Assembly: GCF_029893805.1 (NCBI RefSeq)
Contig: NZ_JARXYP010000002.1
Location: 3,224,001-3,288,000, forward strand
DNA: 64,000 nucleotides
Direction of reading: 5' to 3'
Source of the DNA: Streptomyces sp. SAI-135
GTDB taxonomy: Bacteria > Actinomycetota > Actinomycetes > Streptomycetales > Streptomycetaceae
Of this stretch, positions 46,940-57,968 are shown piece by piece. Under the pieces are notes generated by a model. The model was not told the DNA's origin and made no database searches. It saw nothing but the letters and a program-made list of their open reading frames with translations. The position numbers were made by a program, and so were the translations under genes. The stretch's first letter is position 1. Every line of letters begins with the position of its first letter.

Positions 46940-47474
46940 GGCAAGGACCGACGACAGTGCCGGCATCCTCCTGGTCGACGACATGGAGGACAACCTGATC
47001 GCACTGGAGGCGGTCCTGGGGTCCCTCAACGAACCGCTGATCCGCGCCCGTTCGGGCGAGGAGGCGATGAAGGCCCTGCTGCGCCGCCGCTTCGCGCTGG
47101 TCCTGCTGGACGTGCGCATGCCGGGCATGGACGGCTTCGAGACGGCGGCCAACATCAAGCGCCTGGACCAGACGAAGGACGTCCCGATCATCTTCCTCAC
47201 CGGCACGGACGACGACTCGGGCTACGCCTTCCGCGGCTACGCGACAGGAGCGGCGGACTACCTGACCAAGCCGTTCGACCCGTGGGTCCTCCGCGCGAAG
47301 GTGACCGTGTTTCTGGAACTGCACCGCAAGAACCAGCAGTTGGAACGGCTGCTGGCCCGCCAGCGGACGGACTACGAGGAGGTGAGCAGACAACTGGCTG
47401 ATCTGGAGCAGGAGCTGACAGACCCTCAGCGCACGAAAGTCAAGGAGCTCCGGTGCCTGCTGGAGAAACGGTGA
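46929..47474 (+). CDS. Response regulator with C-terminal coiled coil
   Basis: A 181-residue protein: receiver domain (about 12-130; acidic pocket LLVDDMEDN, phospho-acceptor Asp61 in LLDVRMPGMDG, Lys in TKPFDP) followed by a ~45-residue coiled coil (HRKNQQLERLLARQRTDYEEVSRQLADLEQEL in pieces) and no DNA-binding domain. It overlaps the hybrid kinase by 11 bases, so it likely takes phosphate from it and signals by protein contact, perhaps with the SpoIIE-type protein encoded divergently. Confidence 0.92.
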
Positions 47475-47486
47475 GGTGTTTCCCCC

Positions 47487-47514
47487 AGGGGCGCGGGGAA
47501 CTGCGCGACCAGCC
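47487..47514 (+). repeat. Dispersed 3'-end repeat, copy 7
   Basis: Exact GGGGCGCGGGGAACTGCGCG core plus ACCAGCC, 13 bases after the response regulator stop, between convergent genes. Confidence 0.85.
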
Positions 47515-47550
47515 ACGACGCACCGGCCGCGCACGTTCCCCAGCCACCCC

Positions 47551-49425
<1,875 letters not shown>

Positions 49426-49588
49426 GACATCCTCCGGGCCCGCGACAGTGCGGCTGGCTCTCAGGTTTGCGGCTGTTGTTTAACTCGCGAGTAACTATCG
49501 AGCAGAGATCAGAGTAAAGCGCGACCGACCCGTTGGTAAGGGGCGGCGGCCTGTCACTTCCTACAGAGCGCGACGTTACGCACGCGTA

Positions 49589-49620
49589 GGGGCCCGTCGC
49601 ACTTTCGCACGACGGGCCCC
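49589..49620. terminator. Bidirectional-looking hairpin after lepA
   Basis: Inverted repeat GGGGCCCGTCG (49589-49599) and CGACGGGCCCC (49610-49620) with a 10-base loop, 41 bases beyond the lepA stop. It is a strong stem with only a short pyrimidine run on either side. Confidence 0.85.
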
Positions 49621-49661
49621 CTTTCGGTCCGATTCAACCGGCAACCGGCTGTAACCCGCGG

Positions 49662-51530
49662 TTACTTCTTGCCCTTGCCCGATCCCGCGCTGTCATCGCT
49701 GGAGAGCACCGCGATGAAGGCCTCCTGCGGAACCTCCACGGAACCCACCATCTTCATCCGCTTCTTGCCTTCCTTCTGCTTCTCGAGCAGCTTCCGCTTA
49801 CGGGAGATGTCACCGCCGTAGCACTTGGCGAGGACGTCCTTGCGGATGGCGCGGATGGTCTCGCGGGCGATGACCCGGGAGCCGATGGCGGCCTGGATGG
49901 GCACCTCGAAAGCCTGCCGCGGGATGAGCTCGCGCAGCTTGGCGACGAGGCGCACACCGTAGGCGTAGGCCGCGTCCTTGTGGGTGATCGCCGAGAAGGC
50001 GTCCACCTTGTCGCCGTGCAGCAGGATGTCCACCTTGACCAGGGAGGACGTCTGCTCACCGGTGGGCTCGTAGTCCAGCGAGGCGTAACCGCGCGTCTTC
50101 GACTTCAGCTGGTCGAAGAAGTCGAACACGATCTCCGCGAGGGGAAGCGTGTAGCGGATCTCGACCCGGTCCTCGGAGAGGTAGTCCATGCCGAGCAGGG
50201 TGCCGCGCCGGGTCTGGCACAGCTCCATGATCGAGCCGATGAACTCGGTGGGGGCCAGGATCGTGGCGCGTACGACGGGCTCGTACACCTCGTTGATCTT
50301 GCCCTCGGGGAACTCGCTCGGGTTGGTGACGGTGTGCTCGGTGCCGTCCTCCATCACGACCCGGTAGACCACGTTCGGCGCGGTCGCGATGAGGTCGAGC
50401 CCGAACTCGCGCTCCAGGCGCTCGCGGATCACGTCGAGGTGCAGCAGTCCGAGGAAGCCGACACGGAAGCCGAAGCCGAGGGCCGCGGAGGTCTCCGGCT
50501 CGTAGACGAGCGCGGCGTCGTTGAGCTGGAGCTTGTCGAGGGCCTCGCGCAGCTCCGGGTAGTCGGAGCCGTCCAGCGGGTACAGGCCGGAGAAGACCAT
50601 GGGCTTGGGGTCCTTGTACCCGCCCAGGGCCTCGGTGGCGCCCTTCTGCTGGCTGGTGACGGTGTCACCGACCTTGGACTGGCGCACGTCCTTCACACCG
50701 GTGATGAGGTAGCCCACCTCACCGACGCCGAGGCCGTCGGCGCCCAGCATCTCGGGCGAGTTGGTGCCGATCTCCAGCAGCTCGTGGGTGGCGCCGGTCG
50801 ACATCATCTTGATGCGCTCGCGCTTGTTGAGCTGGCCGTCGATGACACGGACGTAGGTGACCACGCCCCGGTAGGAGTCGTAGACCGAGTCGAAGATCAT
50901 CGCGCGGGCGGGGGCGTCGGCGACACCGACCGGGGCCGGGACGTCCTTGACGACCCGGTCGAGGAGCGCGTCGACCCCGAGCCCGGTCTTGGCGGAGACC
51001 TTGAGCACGTCGTCGGGGTCGCAGCCGACGAGGTTCGCGAGCTCCTCGGCGAACTTCTCGGGCTGCGCGGCCGGCAGGTCGATCTTGTTGAGCACCGGGA
51101 TGATCGTGAGGTCGTTCTCCATCGCCAGGTACAGGTTGGCGAGCGTCTGGGCCTCGATCCCCTGGGCGGCGTCCACGAGGAGGACGGTGCCCTCGCACGC
51201 GGCGAGCGACCGCGAGACCTCGTAGGTGAAGTCGACGTGCCCCGGGGTGTCGATCATGTTGAGGATGTGCGTGGTGCTCTTGTCGCCGGTGGGGGCCCAC
51301 GGCAGACGCACCGCCTGCGACTTGATCGTGATTCCGCGCTCACGCTCGATGTCCATGCGGTCGAGGTACTGAGCACGCATCTGGCGCTGCTCGACCACAC
51401 CGGTCAGCTGGAGCATCCGGTCGGCGAGCGTGGACTTGCCGTGGTCGATGTGCGCGATGATGCAGAAGTTGCGGATCAGAGCCGGGTCGGTACGGCTCGG
51501 CTCGGGCACGTGGCTGGGGATCGCGGGCAC
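49662..51530 (-). CDS. lepA: Elongation factor 4 (LepA)
   Basis: A 622-residue ribosomal GTPase that back-translocates or remodels stalled ribosomes. G1 is AHIDHGKST (26-34), G3 DTPGHVDF, G4 NKID; the C-terminal domain carries KCYGGDISRKRKLLEKQKEGKKRM, the LepA-specific tail. GTG 51530 (VPAIPSHVPEPSRTDP) is chosen with AGGA upstream, giving the usual actinobacterial length. Divergent from rpsT, as is common in this genus. Confidence 0.96.
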   Translation of the reverse strand: MPAIPSHVPEPSRTDPALIRNFCIIAHIDHGKSTLADRMLQLTGVVEQRQMRAQYLDRMDIERERGITIKSQAVRLPWAPTGDKSTTHILNMIDTPGHVDFTYEVSRSLAACEGTVLLVDAAQGIEAQTLANLYLAMENDLTIIPVLNKIDLPAAQPEKFAEELANLVGCDPDDVLKVSAKTGLGVDALLDRVVKDVPAPVGVADAPARAMIFDSVYDSYRGVVTYVRVIDGQLNKRERIKMMSTGATHELLEIGTNSPEMLGADGLGVGEVGYLITGVKDVRQSKVGDTVTSQQKGATEALGGYKDPKPMVFSGLYPLDGSDYPELREALDKLQLNDAALVYEPETSAALGFGFRVGFLGLLHLDVIRERLEREFGLDLIATAPNVVYRVVMEDGTEHTVTNPSEFPEGKINEVYEPVVRATILAPTEFIGSIMELCQTRRGTLLGMDYLSEDRVEIRYTLPLAEIVFDFFDQLKSKTRGYASLDYEPTGEQTSSLVKVDILLHGDKVDAFSAITHKDAAYAYGVRLVAKLRELIPRQAFEVPIQAAIGSRVIARETIRAIRKDVLAKCYGGDISRKRKLLEKQKEGKKRMKMVGSVEVPQEAFIAVLSSDDSAGSGKGKK

Positions 51531-51792
51531 GCAGGGTCCTGATTCTTGAGGCGTCCGCAGTGTCTGCGGTCTCGGGTCGGATCGATACGTAGCCTCCATG
51601 GTCCCACGGGCGGGGACCGGCGACCGGTTTGGGCCACTCGCTGGGCCGCTGGTAGTCTGGGTGGCTGTGTCTCATGCCCTCTCAGCGCGAGGCACACCTT
51701 CAAGAAATCACCCGGTACGGAACCCGGGGACCTCCTTGCTCCTCTGCTCGGAATCCTCCTGGCTCCGTGCCTGAACCTGTAGAGGCTCATTC

Positions 51793-52059
51793 GTGGCGAA
51801 CATCAAGTCCCAGATCAAGCGGATCAAGACCAACGAGAAGGCCCGGCTGCGCAACAAGGCCGTCAAGTCCTCCCTGAAGACCGCGATCCGCAAGGCCCGT
51901 GAGGCCGCTGCCGCGGGTGACGTCGAGAAGGCCACCGAGTACCAGCGCGCTGCTGCGCGTGCGCTCGACAAGGCCGTCTCCAAGGGCGTCATCCACAAGA
52001 ACCAGGCCGCCAACAAGAAGTCGGCGCTTGCTTCGAAGGTCGCGTCCCTCCAGGGCTGA
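51793..52059 (+). CDS. rpsT: 30S ribosomal protein S20
   Basis: An 88-residue basic, Lys/Ala-rich helical protein of standard length binding 16S rRNA. Start GTG 51793 (MANIKSQIKRIKTNEKARLR) with AGAGG 7 bases upstream. The long ~150-base leader after a TAGTCT -10-like element (51653) may carry autoregulation; this is not resolved. A nested hairpin terminator follows. Confidence 0.97.
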   Translation: MANIKSQIKRIKTNEKARLRNKAVKSSLKTAIRKAREAAAAGDVEKATEYQRAAARALDKAVSKGVIHKNQAANKKSALASKVASLQG

Positions 52060-52212
52060 ACACCCTGATCTGACCGGTCCGCGTGGAATCCCACGGGACC
52101 GAGCCGCCGGAAGGACCCAGAGCGGGCCCTCTCTCATCCGCTCCCGACCGGCCCACAGGAGCCACGCGCGGCCTGCGTTCGCCACGCGGGCGTGGCCTCC
52201 GACCAGCTTGAA

Positions 52213-52266
52213 CCGAAGGCCCCGGCACCTCGCCCTTCCCCAGGGCGGAGCGGCCGGGGCCTTCGG
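52213..52266. terminator. Nested hairpin terminator between rpsT and NTF2-like gene
   Basis: A 14-base perfect inverted repeat CCGAAGGCCCCGGC (52213-52226) and GCCGGGGCCTTCGG (52253-52266) encloses an inner CGCCCT/AGGGCG hairpin (52231-52247). It lies between convergent genes, so it serves both. Confidence 0.85.
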
Positions 52267-52279
52267 CACACCTGGCGTC

Positions 52280-52678
52280 TCAGTCCGACCAGAACTCGTT
52301 GTTCTTGTCGATGTCCTCGACGCACTCGTCGAGATCGGTGACCTTGTCCCCTACGATCCGGAAGACGATGCATCCGGTGTCGTCAAGGCGTCGGCCCTTG
52401 CGCTCCGCGGTGACCCGGCACATGCCGACCGCGTGCCCCCGCCCGTCGACGGCGATCCCCAGCATCTCGAGCCGCATCGACCCCTGGGTCTCCTGGCCGA
52501 GCCTCTGGTACATGTCGATGATCGCGTCCTGGCCCTTGAAGTCCCCGGAGAGCGGATGACTGCCGGGCACGTGATGCGTGGCGTCCTTCGCGATCAACTC
52601 CCGCAGAGTGTCGAGATCCCCGCGACTGAACGCCTCGAACCCCTTACGAACGAGCACTGCGTGCGGATGCTCAGCCAT
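52280..52678 (-). CDS. NTF2/SnoaL-like protein
   Basis: A 132-residue cone-fold protein of the NTF2/SnoaL superfamily: VRKGFEAFSRGDLDTLRELIAKDATHHVPG at the start and GQDAIIDMYQRLGQET. No active-site residues identify a reaction; many such proteins bind small hydrophobic ligands. ATG 52678 is chosen as the family N-terminus; further upstream the frame enters a tandem repeat region. Confidence 0.82.
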   Translation of the reverse strand: MAEHPHAVLVRKGFEAFSRGDLDTLRELIAKDATHHVPGSHPLSGDFKGQDAIIDMYQRLGQETQGSMRLEMLGIAVDGRGHAVGMCRVTAERKGRRLDDTGCIVFRIVGDKVTDLDECVEDIDKNNEFWSD

Positions 52679-52786
52679 GACGACCGCCACCTCTCCGTTG
52701 TCCGGCGATGTTCGGCTGACATGTCCGATTCTCCTCGGGGTCGGCAGCGGGGTCCAGACATGGCACCGACCGCCCTCACCCGCCTC

Positions 52787-53010
52787 GGGGCACGGGAAAC
52801 GGCGCCAACAGGCCCCACCCACCCCGGGCACGGGAAACCGCGCTACGGGCCCCACCCACCCCGGGCACGGGAAACCGCGCTACGGGCCCCACCCACCCCC
52901 GGGCACGGGAAACCGCGCTATGGCCCCTCCCCGGGCACGGGAAGCCGCGCTACCGGCCCACCAGCCACCCCAGGCACGGGAAACCGCGCCACCGGCCCAC
53001 AGCCACCGCA
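52787..53010. repeat. Tandem array of six ~37-bp units in a 352-bp gene-free gap
   Basis: Units beginning GGGCACGGGAAAC occur at about 52789, 52826, 52863, 52901, 52933 and 52973 (spacing 37, 37, 38, 32, 40), the central three nearly identical (GGGCACGGGAAACCGCGCTA then CGGGCCCCACCCACCCC). The core matches the dispersed repeat at 17 of 21 positions. It fills the space between the holA 3' end and the NTF2-like gene. Confidence 0.85.
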
Positions 53011-53030
53011 CCGGCTCCCGGACGGGCTCC

Positions 53031-54020
53031 CTAGCCCCGCCCCCGGGACCGAGCGGCCCGCGCGATCGCCACCACGGCCTTCTCCAGGGCGTACTCGGGA
53101 TCGTCCCCCCCGCCCTTGACCCCGGCGTCCGCCTCCGCCACGGCCCGCAGCGCGACGGCGACACCGTCCGGCGTCCACCCCCGCATCTGCTGCCGCACCC
53201 GGTCGATCTTCCACGGCGGCATCCCCAGCTCGCGCGCGAGATCAGCGGGCCGCCCGCCCCGGGCCGACGACAGCTTCCCGATCGCCCGCACACCCTGCGC
53301 CAGCGCACTGGTGATCATGACCGGCGCGACCCCGGTCGACAACGACCACCTGAGCGCCTCCAACGCCTCCGCGGCCCGCCCCTCCACGGCCCGGTCGGCC
53401 ACGGTGAAACTCGAAGCCTCGGCCCGCCCGGTGTAGTACCGCCCCACGACGGCCTCGTCGATCGTCCCCTCGACATCGGCGACCAGCTGGGACACCGCGG
53501 ACGCCAGCTCCCGCAGATCACTCCCGATCGCATCGACCAGCGCCTGGCACGCCTCGGGTGTGGCGGACCGCCCGGTCCCCCGGAACTCCTGCCGCACGAA
53601 GGCCAGCCGGTCCGCCGGCTTGGTCATCTTCGGACAGGCGACCTCGCGCGCCCCCGCCTTCCGCGCGGCGTCGAGCAGCGCCTTGCCCTTCGCACCCCCG
53701 GCGTGCAGCAGCACCAGGGTGATCTCCTCGGCGGGCGCCCCGAGATAGGCCCTGACGTCCTTGACGGTGTCGGCGGACAGGTCCTGCGCATTGCGCACGA
53801 TGACGACCTTGCGCTCCGCGAACAGCGAGGGGCTGGTCAGCTCCGCGAGCGTCCCCGGCTGCAACTGGTCCGGGGTCAGGTCCCGCACATCCGTGTCCGC
53901 GTCCGCGGCCCGGGCGGCGGCGACCACCTCCCCCACAGCCCGGTCGAGCAGCAGCTCCTCCTGCCCCACGGCAAGGGTCACAGGGGTGAGGAGGTCGTCA
54001 TGAGCAGTCTTCTTGGCCAT
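53031..54020 (-). CDS. holA: DNA polymerase III delta subunit
   Basis: A 329-residue clamp-loader delta subunit that opens the beta clamp. Recognised by VGQEELLLDRAV, TSPSLFAERKVVIVRNAQDL and the C-terminal collar (LRWSLSTGVAPVMITSALAQGVRAIGKL in pieces, MPPWKIDRVRQQMRGW). ATG 54020 begins MAKKTAHDD; the upstream in-frame region is unlikely. It follows comEC in the usual bacterial gene neighbourhood. Confidence 0.93.
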   Translation of the reverse strand: MAKKTAHDDLLTPVTLAVGQEELLLDRAVGEVVAAARAADADTDVRDLTPDQLQPGTLAELTSPSLFAERKVVIVRNAQDLSADTVKDVRAYLGAPAEEITLVLLHAGGAKGKALLDAARKAGAREVACPKMTKPADRLAFVRQEFRGTGRSATPEACQALVDAIGSDLRELASAVSQLVADVEGTIDEAVVGRYYTGRAEASSFTVADRAVEGRAAEALEALRWSLSTGVAPVMITSALAQGVRAIGKLSSARGGRPADLARELGMPPWKIDRVRQQMRGWTPDGVAVALRAVAEADAGVKGGGDDPEYALEKAVVAIARAARSRGRG

Positions 54021-54113
54021 CGCGTACAGCATGGCACGGGGCACTGACAGCGTCGGCCGGGGCCGGGCCGGGGAGCAGCGGGACGGTTCCGGGAAGTCCC
54101 GGTGCCGCCCCAC

Positions 54114-54148
54114 TGCGTCACCGCGTCACGGCGTCACCGCGTCACGGC
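54114..54148. repeat. Short tandem repeat CGTCACCGCGTCACGG
   Basis: Two copies of the 16-base unit (four of GCGTCAC) overlap the stop codon of the small ORF at 54142 and the gap before holA. Confidence 0.6.
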
Positions 54149-54387
54149 TCCTCCCGCCACCCGTCCCACTCCCCCACGAACTCCTCCAGCTCCCCGGGAT
54201 CCAGCCGCCCCGCCGCGTCCCGCAGCACCACCAGCCACTGCGCGTCCTCCGCGTCGTCCTCCCCCGCCAGCGCGTCCCGTACGACCTGCGGCTCCTCGTC
54301 CACCCCGAACCGCTCCGAGAGGGCCTCGACGACCTCCTCCGCGGCATCCCGATCGGGCAGCACGAGTACATGTCTCACATCGCTCAC
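54142..54387 (-). CDS. Small acidic hypothetical protein
   Basis: An 81-residue acidic protein (GTG start 54387; SDVRHVLVLPDRDAAEEVVEAL...DAQWLVVLRD...EWDGWREEP). Two predicted strand-helix units and no cysteines. It lies 37 bases after nat and 121 before holA on the same strand, so it may ride in the comEA-comEC-nat operon. Not recognised; translation is supported by clear codon bias and position rather than by family. Confidence 0.6.
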   Translation of the reverse strand: MSDVRHVLVLPDRDAAEEVVEALSERFGVDEEPQVVRDALAGEDDAEDAQWLVVLRDAAGRLDPGELEEFVGEWDGWREEP

Positions 54388-54424
54388 GACACCATTTTTC
54401 CAGGCCGGACCGACCAGGACCGTC

Positions 54425-55279
54425 TCACCCGTGCCCTTCGCGGTGCCGCACCGTCGGCACCCGGTCGAGCCCGATGCCGAACCGCTCCCGGTACACCCCC
54501 AGCACCTCCTCGTCCGTCTCCAACTCCCGTTCCTCCCGCGCCCCGCCCGCATCCGTCGTCTTGAGGACCCGGCCGCTGAGCGTGATCCGCCCGCCGTCCT
54601 CCGTGACCCTCGAACACACCAGGGACTGGGTGAAGTGCGAGGCCGGCGAGGTGCTGTGCCACCAGGCCCCGGCCGCGAAGTCACCGAGCACCCGGGGCCG
54701 CACCTCCAGCCGGTACTGGCTCCTGCCGCCCACGACGACATCCAGGTCCGCGGCGTCACCCCCTCCCCTCTTCACCTCGCCGTCCCCGCCGCGCACCCCC
54801 GCGGCGTCGGGCCCCGCCTCCACGATCCGGAAGGTGCCCCCGGGATCCTCCTGCTCACCCCGCGCCCCGAACGCCAGCGGATAGTGGCTGTGCGCCCCGA
54901 ACCCGACATCGGCCAGCCACTCGCCCCCGTCCACCGTCCGCACCCGCAGCGCGAGATGGTCGTGGGGGATCCCGAGCCGCCCCTCGTCCCCGTACACCCG
55001 GCCCGCGAGGAGAGTGACGTCGAAGCCGAGCGCGGCCAGCAACGCCCCGAACGCCCCGTTCAGTTCGTAACAGAACCCTCCCCTCCGGGCTCCCACCACC
55101 TTCTCCACCAGCCGCTCCTCCTCCAGCACGATCTCCTCGCCGAGGTGGACCGACAGGTTCTCGAAGGGCACGGTCTGCAGATGGCGCAGATGCAGCTCGC
55201 GCAGGACCTCCACGGTGGGCCACGCCGGGTGCTGGGCTCCCAGGCGGCGGAGATATGCGTCAACCTGTGTGGGATTCAT
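54425..55279 (-). CDS. nat: Arylamine N-acetyltransferase
   Basis: A 284-residue acetyl-CoA-dependent transferase acting on arylamines or related substrates. The Cys-His-Asp triad is intact: Cys70 in RRGGFCYELN, His108 in IPHDHLAL and Asp124 in WLADVGFG. ATG 55279 gives the family N-terminus MNPTQVDAYLRRLG. Its start lies inside the comEC 3' end (20-base overlap), so the genes are coupled. Confidence 0.92.
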   Translation of the reverse strand: MNPTQVDAYLRRLGAQHPAWPTVEVLRELHLRHLQTVPFENLSVHLGEEIVLEEERLVEKVVGARRGGFCYELNGAFGALLAALGFDVTLLAGRVYGDEGRLGIPHDHLALRVRTVDGGEWLADVGFGAHSHYPLAFGARGEQEDPGGTFRIVEAGPDAAGVRGGDGEVKRGGGDAADLDVVVGGRSQYRLEVRPRVLGDFAAGAWWHSTSPASHFTQSLVCSRVTEDGGRITLSGRVLKTTDAGGAREERELETDEEVLGVYRERFGIGLDRVPTVRHREGHG

Positions 55280-57968
55280 GCCTCCAGTCTCGCGCCACCC
55301 ACAGATCCCCACCGCCCGCGCCACCACCGCCGTTTCGGCCGACCGCGTCACCACCGGCCCCTGCGTCCGCTTTTCCGCCGCCGCTCCCGGCGACCGCCAG
55401 CGCCCCGTCCCGGTCCGTCCGCAGCACCACCGCGCCTCCTGCCCGCAGCGCGGCGACCGTGCCGGGGGCCGGGTGGCCGTAGGTGTTGTCGGCGCCGACG
55501 GAGATGAGCGCGAGCCTCGGGGCGGCCCGGCGTATCAGCTCCGGGTCCTGATAGGCCGAACCATGGTGGGCGACCTTGAGGACGTCCACCCCGGCCAGCC
55601 GTGCGGCTGCGGGGGATCTCAACAGCTCCTGCTGGGCAGGGGGTTCGAGGTCCCCGAGCAGGAGGAAGCGCAGCCCGGCCGACCGGACGAGCATCGTGAC
55701 GCTGGCGTCGTTGGGTCCGTCCGCCGCGACCGCCGCCGGATCCGCCGGCGGCCACAGCACCTCCCAGGCCAGGTCCCCCGTGCGCCGTTCCTCCCCGGCC
55801 ACGGCACGGGTGACCGGAATGCGCCGGGCCGCCGCCTCCCGCCGTACGGACTCGGCCTGGTCCAGTGGTTCCTCCAGCCCCGTGGTCTCGATGGCCCCCA
55901 CCGACCGCCCGCGCAGCACCCCGGCCAGCCCCGCCACGTGGTCGGCGTGGAAGTGGGTCAGCACCACGAGCGGCACCTTGGTGATGCCGAGGGTGCGCAG
56001 GCACCCGTCGACCAGTTCCGGGTCGGGCCCGGCGTCCACCACCACGCCCGTCCCGTCACCGGACGCCAGCACGGTGGCGTCTCCCTGGCCCACGTCGCAC
56101 ATCGCCAGCCGCCAGCCCGGTGGTGGCCAGCCCGTGATCACCCGGGTCAGCGGCGGCGGCTGCACGACCGCGAGCACGAACACCATCGCGCAGACGGCAC
56201 ACCACCAGGGATGTCGCAGCAACCGCCGCCCGACGCGCAGCAGGAGCACGGTGGCGAGAGCCAGCAGCCCCGCCCCCGTCCAGCTGCCCGGCCAGTCCAC
56301 TCCCCCACCGGGCAGCGACGCCCCCGTCCGGGCGACGTCCGCGATCCATCCGGCCGGCCAACTCGCACACCAGGCCAGCGCCTTGGCCACCGGCATCGCC
56401 AAGGGTGCCGTCGCCAGCGCCGCGAAGCCCAGCACCGTGGCCGGGGCGACCGCGAACTCCACGAGCAGATTGCACGGCACCGCCACCAGGCTCACCCGCG
56501 CCGACAGCACGGCGACCACCGGTGCGCACAGGGCCTGAGCGGCGGCAGCGGCGGCCAGCGCCTCCGCCAACCGCGGCGGCACCCGGCGCCGACGCAACGC
56601 CAGGCTCCAGCGCGGCGCGAGCGTGAGCAGGGCCCCGGTGGCCAGTACGGAGAGCAGGAAGCCGTAACTGCGCGCCAGCCACGGGTCGTACAGCACCAGC
56701 AGCAGTACGGCCGTCGCCAGCGCCGGGATCAGCGATCTGCGGCGTCCGGTCGCGAGGGCGAGCAGCGCCACGGCCCCGCAGGCCGCGGCCCGCAGCACGC
56801 TCGGGTCCGGACGGCACACCACGACGAATCCCAGGGTGAGTCCGGCGCCGAGCAGCGCGGTCGCCCGCAGCGACACCCCGAGGCGAGGTGCCGGCCCACG
56901 TCGCTCGGCGAGTTGCGCGAGCCCTGGCGGACCGAGGAGCAGGGCGAGCAGGATCGTGAGGTTGCTGCCCGAGACGGCGAGCGTGTGCGCGAGGTCGGTC
57001 TCCTTGAAGGCCTCGTCCAGCTCGGGTGTGATCCGCGCGGTGTCCCCGACGACCAGCCCCGGCAGCAGGGCCCGGGGATCGGCCGGCAATCCGTCGGTGG
57101 CTTCCCGCAGTCCCGCCCGCAACCGCCCCGCGAACCTCTGTGTCCCCGACGCCTCCCCCACGACCTCGGGACCTCCCCGGTCCCGCACCCGCAGGACGGC
57201 CGCGACGCGGTCACCCCCGACCAGCGCCGGCGCGGCACGGGCGGTGACCCGCACCCGCGTGGACGGCAGCAACCCGAGCCAGGGTGAGCGGGCGGCACCT
57301 TCCACGGCGGTCGTCGGGCCGGACGCCGCCCCGCCGCTCCCGGGACGACCGGTGTGCACGTCGTCCACGCCGGATCCGTGGGCCCCCGCCCGCGCGTCGA
57401 CGATCAGCAGCACCGGTGCCCGTGTCGCCAGCACCCTCCCGTCCGCCGTCTCCACCCGCCGGACGTCGGCGCCGATGACGACGGCGGTCGGGGCCGCGTG
57501 GTCCCCGGTGATCCTGGGGCGGGTCAGCCGGGGGTCGGAGGTCACCTGCACCTCGGCGGTCACCGTGGCGTACTGCCGGGCCAGCGCGGGCACCGGCCCC
57601 CGCCGCAGATCGGCTCCGTGCAGCCCGGCCGAGACGGCGGCCGCCGCGACACAGAGCAGCACAGCGGCGACCGGCACCCGTCCCCCCGCACCGAGGCCGC
57701 GCATTGCGCGCCCCCGTCCCGACAGCAATACGCACGCGACGACCAGACAGCCGGCCACCAGCCCCGTGACCCACCCCGACGACCCGTCCAGCGTCAGCGC
57801 GGCCGTGCCCCAGGCCGCGAGCGCCGCCGGTACCAGCCGCAGATCCGTGGGCCCCTCCTGCCGCGGGTGAGCATCCCCGAGCGGCCTTCCCGAGGTCGCG
57901 TGCACCGTGGCCCGTGCACGCGTCCCCTCCTCCTCATGCCTTCGCCGCGTCCCCGTGCCGTGCCTCAT
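55260..57968 (-). CDS. comEC: ComEC/Rec2-type DNA-transport channel protein
   Basis: A 902-residue polytopic membrane protein: N-terminal hydrophobic segments and OB-like domain (about 45-300), the Competence membrane domain (about 300-590, TLAVSGSNLTILLALLLG, the usual VSGxN motif) and a C-terminal beta-lactamase-like domain with LTHFHADHVAGL and VLKVAHHGS. In transformable bacteria it passes single-stranded DNA through the membrane; Streptomyces are not known as naturally competent, so its role here is uncertain. The start overlaps the comEA stop (ATGA). Confidence 0.93.
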   Translation of the reverse strand: MRHGTGTRRRHEEEGTRARATVHATSGRPLGDAHPRQEGPTDLRLVPAALAAWGTAALTLDGSSGWVTGLVAGCLVVACVLLSGRGRAMRGLGAGGRVPVAAVLLCVAAAAVSAGLHGADLRRGPVPALARQYATVTAEVQVTSDPRLTRPRITGDHAAPTAVVIGADVRRVETADGRVLATRAPVLLIVDARAGAHGSGVDDVHTGRPGSGGAASGPTTAVEGAARSPWLGLLPSTRVRVTARAAPALVGGDRVAAVLRVRDRGGPEVVGEASGTQRFAGRLRAGLREATDGLPADPRALLPGLVVGDTARITPELDEAFKETDLAHTLAVSGSNLTILLALLLGPPGLAQLAERRGPAPRLGVSLRATALLGAGLTLGFVVVCRPDPSVLRAAACGAVALLALATGRRRSLIPALATAVLLLVLYDPWLARSYGFLLSVLATGALLTLAPRWSLALRRRRVPPRLAEALAAAAAAQALCAPVVAVLSARVSLVAVPCNLLVEFAVAPATVLGFAALATAPLAMPVAKALAWCASWPAGWIADVARTGASLPGGGVDWPGSWTGAGLLALATVLLLRVGRRLLRHPWWCAVCAMVFVLAVVQPPPLTRVITGWPPPGWRLAMCDVGQGDATVLASGDGTGVVVDAGPDPELVDGCLRTLGITKVPLVVLTHFHADHVAGLAGVLRGRSVGAIETTGLEEPLDQAESVRREAAARRIPVTRAVAGEERRTGDLAWEVLWPPADPAAVAADGPNDASVTMLVRSAGLRFLLLGDLEPPAQQELLRSPAAARLAGVDVLKVAHHGSAYQDPELIRRAAPRLALISVGADNTYGHPAPGTVAALRAGGAVVLRTDRDGALAVAGSGGGKADAGAGGDAVGRNGGGGAGGGDLWVARDWRHESHTG

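Noticed and set aside
52787..53010. CRISPR array
   Set aside because: The units abut with no unique spacers of constant length, and no cas genes are present.
52741..53030. Coding sequence through the tandem array (open plus-strand frame)
   Set aside because: The frame only reads the repeat (PGHGKPRYG type) and has no start signal or homology.
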